A DNA stretch of 64,000 bases from Streptomyces sp. 1222.5 (GTDB taxonomy: Bacteria; Actinomycetota; Actinomycetes; Streptomycetales; Streptomycetaceae): the NCBI RefSeq assembly GCF_900105245.1, contig NZ_FNSZ01000001.1:2728001-2792000 (forward strand), written 5' to 3'. The notes beneath the pieces are model-generated. The model ran no database searches. It saw only the letters and a list, made by a program, of their open reading frames with translations, and was not told the DNA's origin. Below are positions 58,950 through 64,000 of this stretch, in pieces; within the stretch, counting starts at the first letter, position 1; every line of letters begins with the position of its first letter. The translations under genes and the position numbers were made by a program.

Positions 58950-60041
58950 CTACTGCAGGCCCCGGCCCTGCTCGTACGCCCTCAGCTGCTCCGCGCTGAT
59001 CATGCTCGTGTCGAAGAGGCTGGCCTCGTCGAGGTCGTAGCCCTGCTGGGAGTGCTGATGGGCCTGCTGCTGCGCCTGGTGGGGGTCGTAGGCGGGCTGC
59101 TGGGCGTCGTACCCCTGGTAGGCGTAGGGGTCGGCCTGCTGGTAGCCGTACGGGTCCTGCTGCTGGGCATAGTCCGGCTGCTGCGGGAAGCCCGCGTACG
59201 GGTCCGGCTGCTGCGGGACGGGATCGCCTCCCGCCGGACCGTAGCCGGGGGCGGGGGCGTAGGCCGGCTGCGGCTCGTACGACGGCTCCGGCTGCCGCGG
59301 CGCGGGGCGCTCGGCCGGGGTGTCGGCGAAGTCCGCGAGGTCGGCGAGGTAGTCGGCGTCACTGGAGTGCTGGAAGGTCGTGGTGTCGTCGGCGAGGGCG
59401 CCGAGGTCGTCCGTGGCGATCCGGCCGTGCAGCTTCTGCCGGCCCCGCCCGACGGCCTCCAGGGTCTTGGCGAGGACCGCCTCGAAGGCGCCGAGCTTGA
59501 CGTCGACGTACGCGTCGGCGTTGTGCCGCAGGGTCTCGGGGTCCTGGCTGCGCTCGGGGGCGTCCTCGTCCTCGTAGCCGTTCTCGTCCAGGCCGGGGCC
59601 GGTGCCGAGCAGCTTCTCGCGGCCGCGGCCGACCGAGCCGAGCGTCTTGGTGAGGACGACCTCGAAGTTGGCGAGCTTGGAGTCGACGTAGTCGTCGGCC
59701 TCGGCGCGGACCTCGTCGGCCTCCTTGCGGGCTTCCTCGAGGATCCGGTCGCCCTCGGCCTTGGAGCGGCGGGCGATCTCCGTGTCGGAGATCAGCGAGC
59801 CGCGGTGGGCGTGCGCGTCGGAGATGATCCGGTCGGCCTCGGCGCGGGCCTGCTCGACCATCTGCTCACGGTCGCCGATCAGTTCCTGCGCCTGTGCGAG
59901 GGAGCCGGGCAGGGCCTGGCGCACCTCGTCCAGCATCGCGAGCAGCTCGGCACGGTTGATCACGCAGGACGCCGACATGGGCATGCCCCGGGCGCCTTCC
60001 ACCGCGGAGACGATCTCGTCGAGCTTCTTCTGCACGTCCAC
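58950..60041 (-). CDS. DivIVA-like coiled-coil protein
   Basis: The 363-aa protein starts at GTG 60041 and has coiled-coil stretches (VEQARAEADRIISDAHAHR, then RSKAEGDRILEEARKEADEVRAEADDYVDSKLANF) with two similar repeats (YVDSKLANFEVVL and YVDVKLGAFEAVLAKTLEAVGRGRQKL). A Tyr/Gln/Pro-rich low-complexity tail follows (about 265-345). It resembles actinobacterial cell-division-associated coiled-coil proteins (SepIVA/DivIVA-like). The tail suggests a disordered interaction region. The function is inferred. Confidence 0.75.
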   Translation of the reverse strand: MDVQKKLDEIVSAVEGARGMPMSASCVINRAELLAMLDEVRQALPGSLAQAQELIGDREQMVEQARAEADRIISDAHAHRGSLISDTEIARRSKAEGDRILEEARKEADEVRAEADDYVDSKLANFEVVLTKTLGSVGRGREKLLGTGPGLDENGYEDEDAPERSQDPETLRHNADAYVDVKLGAFEAVLAKTLEAVGRGRQKLHGRIATDDLGALADDTTTFQHSSDADYLADLADFADTPAERPAPRQPEPSYEPQPAYAPAPGYGPAGGDPVPQQPDPYAGFPQQPDYAQQQDPYGYQQADPYAYQGYDAQQPAYDPHQAQQQAHQHSQQGYDLDEASLFDTSMISAEQLRAYEQGRGLQ

Positions 60042-60098
60042 CTGTGCTCGCCACTCTCTACAGCCGGGTTGGAGACGGACGGGACGACTGTAGCCCCA

Positions 60099-60608
60099 TC
60101 AGTCCTTGCGCAGGCGCGTGTTCAGGGCGTCCAGGATCTGGGCGGGCACCAGGTGGGAGACGTCCCCGCCCCAGGCCGCGACCTCCTTGACCAGGGAGGA
60201 GGAGAGGAAGCTGTAGGTGGGGTTGGTGGGCACGAACAGCGTTTCGACGCCCGTGAGGCCGTTGTTCATCTGGGCCATCTGCAGCTCGTAGTCGAAGTCG
60301 CTGACCGCGCGCAGGCCCTTGACGATGGCCGGGATGTCGCGCTGCTTGCAGAAGTCGACGAGGAGGCCGTGGAAGGCCTCGACCCGGACGTTGCCGTACT
60401 CGGCGGTGACCTCGCGGATCAGCTCGATCCGCTCCTCGATCGCGAACAGGCCCTTCTTGGACTGGTTGATCATCACCGCCACGTAGACCTCGTCGTACAG
60501 ACGGGAGGCTCGGGCAATGATGTCGAGGTGTCCGTTGGTGATCGGGTCGAACGACCCGGGACAGACGGCGCGGCGCACTTGTGATCCCTCGCTCTCCGGT
60601 CCGGTCAT
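60099..60608 (-). CDS. coaD: Phosphopantetheine adenylyltransferase
   Basis: CoaD makes dephospho-CoA from 4'-phosphopantetheine and ATP in coenzyme A synthesis. The 169-aa protein has the nucleotidyltransferase motif AVCPGSFDPITNGHLDII, then GLRAVSDFDYELQMAQMN and the TYSFLSSSLVKEVA motif. ATG 60608 overlaps the rsmD stop (ATGA). A GTG a few codons on is an alternative. Confidence 0.96.
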   Translation of the reverse strand: MTGPESEGSQVRRAVCPGSFDPITNGHLDIIARASRLYDEVYVAVMINQSKKGLFAIEERIELIREVTAEYGNVRVEAFHGLLVDFCKQRDIPAIVKGLRAVSDFDYELQMAQMNNGLTGVETLFVPTNPTYSFLSSSLVKEVAAWGGDVSHLVPAQILDALNTRLRKD

Positions 60609-61192
60609 CGTGCGTCTTCGCACGTAGAGGCGGCGCGACCGTACCAAAACGTTCCCTCGCCGTAGCGACGGGACCGGATCGCCTCGAAGCCGTCCGGCCA
60701 GTGGAATTCGCCGCCTCTGGTGCTGCGCTCCACGGTGACGAGGGCTTCCCCGGCGAGCCAGCCTTCCGTGCGGAGTGTGAGCAGAATCTCCCGAAGATCG
60801 TCGTCGGTGACGGCGTACGGAGGATCGAGGAAGACGAGGTCGTACGGATCGGCCGGGGGTGCGGTTCTGATGATCTGTTCCGCTTTGCCCGCCCGTACCT
60901 CCGCGCCCGGCAGACCGAGGGCGCGGACGTTCTCCCGGACGATGCGGGCCGCGCGTGCGTCCGCCTCCACCAGGAGGGTGTGGCCGGCGCCCCGGGACAG
61001 GGCCTCCAGGCCCACGGCTCCGGAACCGGCGTAGAGGTCCAGGACCCGCTCGCCGTCCAAGGGACCGCCCAGCAGGGACTGCCAGGTGGAGAAGAGGCCC
61101 TCGCGCGCTCGGTCCGAGGTCGGCCGGGTGCCGGTGCCTGGCGGAACGGCCAGCCGGCGTCCACCGGCTGCGCCGGCGATCACGCGGGTCAT
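60605..61192 (-). CDS. rsmD: 16S rRNA (guanine966-N2)-methyltransferase
   Basis: RsmD methylates G966 in helix 31 of 16S rRNA. The 195-aa protein starts MTRVIAGAAGGRRLAVPPG and has RPTSDRAREGLFS, the SAM motif LDLYAGSGAVGLEALSRGA and the catalytic DPPY (FLDPPYAV). ATG 61192 is chosen; further upstream is not conserved. It is coupled to coaD, the usual bacterial pairing. Confidence 0.95.
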   Translation of the reverse strand: MTRVIAGAAGGRRLAVPPGTGTRPTSDRAREGLFSTWQSLLGGPLDGERVLDLYAGSGAVGLEALSRGAGHTLLVEADARAARIVRENVRALGLPGAEVRAGKAEQIIRTAPPADPYDLVFLDPPYAVTDDDLREILLTLRTEGWLAGEALVTVERSTRGGEFHWPDGFEAIRSRRYGEGTFWYGRAASTCEDAR

Positions 61193-61348
61193 TTCGGGTC
61201 CTTCGTCATGGGCGGCTTCAGCGGCTGTACGGGGTAAGTCTGGCAGGCGGACGTACGGCACGCGTCTCGCCGGGCTCCGTACGCGAGGGCGGCACCCTCG
61301 TGGTCCGGCTCGCGTGCCACTGCCCGGGTGCCGCCGCCGGCTGCGGCG

Positions 61349-63568
61349 TCAGCCCTTCTCCAGGTACTGCTCCCGCTCCTCGTCCAGGAGGGCGGCCAGG
61401 GCCGTGCGCAGGCCGGGGAGGCGCTCCAGTTCGGGGTCCGCCGCCACGAGGGACGCCGCCTCCTCCCGCGCCTGGGCGATGACCTCCTCGTCCTCGATGA
61501 CCGCGAGGACCCGGAGGCTGGAGCGGGCGCCGGACTGGGCCTGGCCGAGGACGTCGCCCTCGCGGCGCTGTTCCAGGTCGATGCGGGAGAGCTCGAAGCC
61601 GTCGAGGGTGGAGGCGACGGCGTTCAGGCGCTGGCGGGCCGCGCTCGCCTCGGGCATCTCGCTGACCAGGAGGCACAGGCCGGGCGCCGCGCCACGGCCG
61701 ACCCGGCCGCGCAGCTGGTGGAGCTGGGAGACGCCGAAACGGTCGGCGTCCATGATCACCATGGCGGTGGCGTTGGGGACGTTGACGCCCACCTCGATGA
61801 CGGTCGTGGCGACCAGGACGTCGGTCTCGCCCGCGGCGAAGCGGCGCATCACCGCGTCCTTGTCGTCGGGGTGCATACGGCCGTGCAGCACCTCGACCCG
61901 CAGGCCCTGGAGGGGGCCGCTGTTCAGCTGGCCGGCGACGTCCAGGACGGCGAGCGGGGGCCGCTTCTCCGCCTCGTCCTCGGCGGACTTCTTCCGCCCG
62001 GCCTTCTTGGGGTCGTCCTCCTCGTCCCCGATGCGGGGGCAGACGACGTACGCCTGGTGGCCGTTCGTGACCTCCTCGCGGACCCGCTCCCAGGCGCGGG
62101 CAAGGAAGTGCGGCTTGTCGGCGGCGGGCACGACGTGGCTGGCGATCGGGGACCGGCCGGCCGGGAGCTGGTCGAGGACGGAGGTCTCCAGGTCCCCGAA
62201 GACCGTCATGGCGACCGTGCGCGGGATGGGCGTGGCCGTCATGACGAGCAGGTGCGGGGGCTGCTTGCCTTTGCCCCGGAGGGCGTCGCGCTGTTCGACG
62301 CCGAAGCGGTGCTGTTCGTCGACGACGACCAGGCCGAGGTCGTGGAACTGGATCTTGTCCTCGATGAGGGCGTGTGTGCCGATGACCAGGCCGGCCTCGC
62401 CGGTGGCCAGGTCGAGCAGGGCGCGGCGGCGGGCGGCGGCGCCCATGGAGCCGGTGAGCAGGACCACCTTGGTGGCGTGCTCGGCGCCGCCCAGCATGCC
62501 TCCCTCGGCGAGCTCGCCCATCATCTCGGTGATCGAGCGGTGGTGCTGCTGGGCGAGCACCTCGGTGGGCGCGAGCATGGCCGCCTGGCCACCGGCGTCG
62601 ACCACGGCGAGCATGGCCCGCAGGGCGACCATCGTTTTCCCGCTTCCCACCTCCCCCTGGAGCAGCCGGTGCATCGGGTGGTCGGTGGCCAGGTCGTCGA
62701 AGATCTCCTTGGAGACCTTCCGCTGGCCCTCGGTGAGAGTGAAGGGGAGGCGGTCGTCGAAGGCCGCGAGGATGCCGTCCGGCCGGGGGGTGCGGGGTAC
62801 GGCGGGGAGCTGGGTGTCGGCGTGGCGGCGGCGGGCCAGGGCGACCTGGAGGACGAAGGCCTCGTCCCACTTGAGGCGGTCGCGGGCACCGGCGATGTCC
62901 GCCTTGGTGTGCGGCCGGTGGATCTTGAGCAGGGCTTCGGGCAGCGGGAGCAGGCCACGGCCCTCGCGGAGGGTGTCCGGGAGCGGGTCCAGGGCCTCCT
63001 GGGCGCTGGGCAGCACGGTCTGGACCGCCTTGCCGATCTTCCAGGACTCCAGCTTGGCGGTGGCCGGGTAGATCGGGATGAGGGCGCCGGCCCAGGTCTC
63101 GACCGTCTCCTCGCTGTCGCCGTGCAGCAACTCGTAAGCGGGATGGGCGAGTTGGAGACGGCGGTTGAAGACGGAGACCTTGCCGGCGAACATCGCGCGG
63201 GTGCCCGGCAGCAGCTCCTTGTGGGGCTTGTGCACGCCGTGGCCGAAGAACACCAACTGGAGCCGGCCGCTGCCGTCGGTGATCGTGACCTCCAGGCGCT
63301 GGCCCTTGCCCCGGGGGGCCTTGGCGGAGGCGAAGGTGTGCAGACGGGCGTCGGCGACCTGGGCGACCACCGTGACGTGCTCGTCCATCGGGAGGTCGGC
63401 GAGGTGGGTGAGCTGCCCCCGCTCCTCGTATCTGCGCGGGTAGTGGTGCAGGAGGTCGCCGACGCTGTGCAGGCCGAGGTGCTCGGCCATCACCTTCGCG
63501 GTGGCGGGGCCGAGCACTGACTTCAGGGGTTGTTTCAGTGGTTCTTCCAGTGCGGGCACGAGATCCAT
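61349..63568 (-). CDS. recG: ATP-dependent DNA helicase RecG
   Basis: RecG reverses stalled replication forks and processes branched DNA. The 739-aa protein has the N-terminal wedge/OB part (VTVVAQVADARLHTF), the helicase motifs GEVGSGKTMVA (Walker A), VVDEQHRFG (DEQH box), TATPIPRT, and the C-terminal ATTVIEVGVNVPNAT and HQLRGRVGR. A Lys/Glu insertion (about 510-535) lies between the two helicase halves. ATG 63568 gives a normal length. It is alone, upstream of rsmD. Confidence 0.96.
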   Translation of the reverse strand: MDLVPALEEPLKQPLKSVLGPATAKVMAEHLGLHSVGDLLHHYPRRYEERGQLTHLADLPMDEHVTVVAQVADARLHTFASAKAPRGKGQRLEVTITDGSGRLQLVFFGHGVHKPHKELLPGTRAMFAGKVSVFNRRLQLAHPAYELLHGDSEETVETWAGALIPIYPATAKLESWKIGKAVQTVLPSAQEALDPLPDTLREGRGLLPLPEALLKIHRPHTKADIAGARDRLKWDEAFVLQVALARRRHADTQLPAVPRTPRPDGILAAFDDRLPFTLTEGQRKVSKEIFDDLATDHPMHRLLQGEVGSGKTMVALRAMLAVVDAGGQAAMLAPTEVLAQQHHRSITEMMGELAEGGMLGGAEHATKVVLLTGSMGAAARRRALLDLATGEAGLVIGTHALIEDKIQFHDLGLVVVDEQHRFGVEQRDALRGKGKQPPHLLVMTATPIPRTVAMTVFGDLETSVLDQLPAGRSPIASHVVPAADKPHFLARAWERVREEVTNGHQAYVVCPRIGDEEDDPKKAGRKKSAEDEAEKRPPLAVLDVAGQLNSGPLQGLRVEVLHGRMHPDDKDAVMRRFAAGETDVLVATTVIEVGVNVPNATAMVIMDADRFGVSQLHQLRGRVGRGAAPGLCLLVSEMPEASAARQRLNAVASTLDGFELSRIDLEQRREGDVLGQAQSGARSSLRVLAVIEDEEVIAQAREEAASLVAADPELERLPGLRTALAALLDEEREQYLEKG

Positions 63569-63778
63569 TGCACACCACCGCACTGACAATGCCGTAGACG
63601 CTGCCCTGCGATTTCGTCCCGCGGGGCCTCCACTTCGTCGGAGAGATCCGGGAAAGCCCTGGTCAGGGGGGCTGTTGCGGGCCTAGGATGACGTGCTCCG
63701 GCCATCCTTCGCGGTCACCGCCCACCCGGGACCGCCCGACCCCGCGCCGAACGCGCTCCCCCCTCCGGCGCAGTGACG

Positions 63779-64000
63779 ATGGACTCCCAGACCTCACAGT
63801 CATCCCAGGCATCCCAGTCACCCCACCAACCTCATACGTTTCAGGTCGACCTGCGCGGCCTGGTGGACCTGCTCTCGCACCACCTCTACTCCAGCCCCAA
63901 GGTCTACCTGCGGGAGCTGCTGCAGAACGCCGTGGACGCCGTCACCGCCCGGCGGGCCGAGGAGCCGGACGCCCCGGCGCTGGTCCGGCTGCACGCGGCG
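63779..64000 (+). CDS. Hsp90-family (HtpG-like) protein, 5' part
   Basis: From ATG 63779 there are 74 visible codons. After a Ser/Gln-rich start, FQVDLRGLVDLLSHHLYSSPKVYLRELLQNAVDAV is the N-terminal ATP-binding helix of the Hsp90/GHKL family, with the catalytic Glu and the Asn-x-x-Asp motif (ELLQNAVDA). The rest lies beyond the right edge. Hsp90-like proteins of this type in Streptomyces differ from classical HtpG in length and are poorly studied. Divergent from recG. Confidence 0.88.
   Translation, partial: MDSQTSQSSQASQSPHQPHTFQVDLRGLVDLLSHHLYSSPKVYLRELLQNAVDAVTARRAEEPDAPALVRLHAA

Overview
The window is high-G+C chromosomal DNA from a Streptomyces-type actinomycete. It carries whiG and nsdA, which control sporulation and antibiotic production. 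It also has a four-gene signal peptidase run (sipW-sipX-sipY-sipZ), the RNase III gene known as absB, an amtB-glnK-glnD operon with a GlnR-like box, and GTG starts throughout. From memory, the gene order from cdsA to recG matches the core-chromosome block numbered about SCO5566-SCO5628 in S. coelicolor. That is recollection, not a search result.

Layout. 1-7400 is accessory. It begins with a partial Tat-lipoprotein of the AttH/CrtC type, then a large foldback element, an unidentified small gene, and a NUDIX-immunity gene pair. A truncated TPR regulator follows, fused at its broken end to the remains of an integrative plasmid (rep fragment, xis, int). Ku (DNA end joining) and a small membrane protein come next. 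7478-8704 is a cytochrome P450 with an unusual I-helix. 9159-13895 is the cdsA-frr-pyrH-tsf-rpsB lipid and translation block. 14161-19863 holds a degenerate M23 protein, a TetR regulator, whiG, dprA, comM and yraN. 19952-27067 contains DUF2469, a NUDIX gene, sipZ/Y/X/W, rplS, trmD, rimM, khpA and rpsP. All genes in 19498-27067 lie on the minus strand.

27398-46951 contains an SprT-like protein, a methyltransferase, a frameshifted membrane-protein gene, ftsH, ffh, glnD-glnK-amtB, nsdA, a PrimPol-like protein, ftsY, an NCS1 permease, an LLM oxidoreductase and glcP. 47181-53234 has smc, a 67-aa coiled-coil protein, acylphosphatase and a membrane-anchored CAP protein. 53235-55060 is a second accessory scar. 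It holds a probable integrase tail, two small secreted proteins and broken gene pieces. 55139-63568 contains a flavodoxin-like gene with a divergent HxlR regulator, then mutM, rnc, rpmF, DUF177, a DivIVA-like coiled-coil gene, coaD, rsmD and recG. An Hsp90-like gene runs off the right edge.

The conserved parts form functional groups: translation, protein targeting and export (rpsB, tsf, frr, rpsP, rplS, rimM, trmD, ffh, ftsY, sip genes), nitrogen sensing (amtB, glnK, glnD), chromosome structure and repair (smc, recG, mutM, ku, dprA) and development (whiG, nsdA, rnc). The two scars hold most of the unexplained sequence. I found no certain tRNA, rRNA, CRISPR array or complete mobile element.
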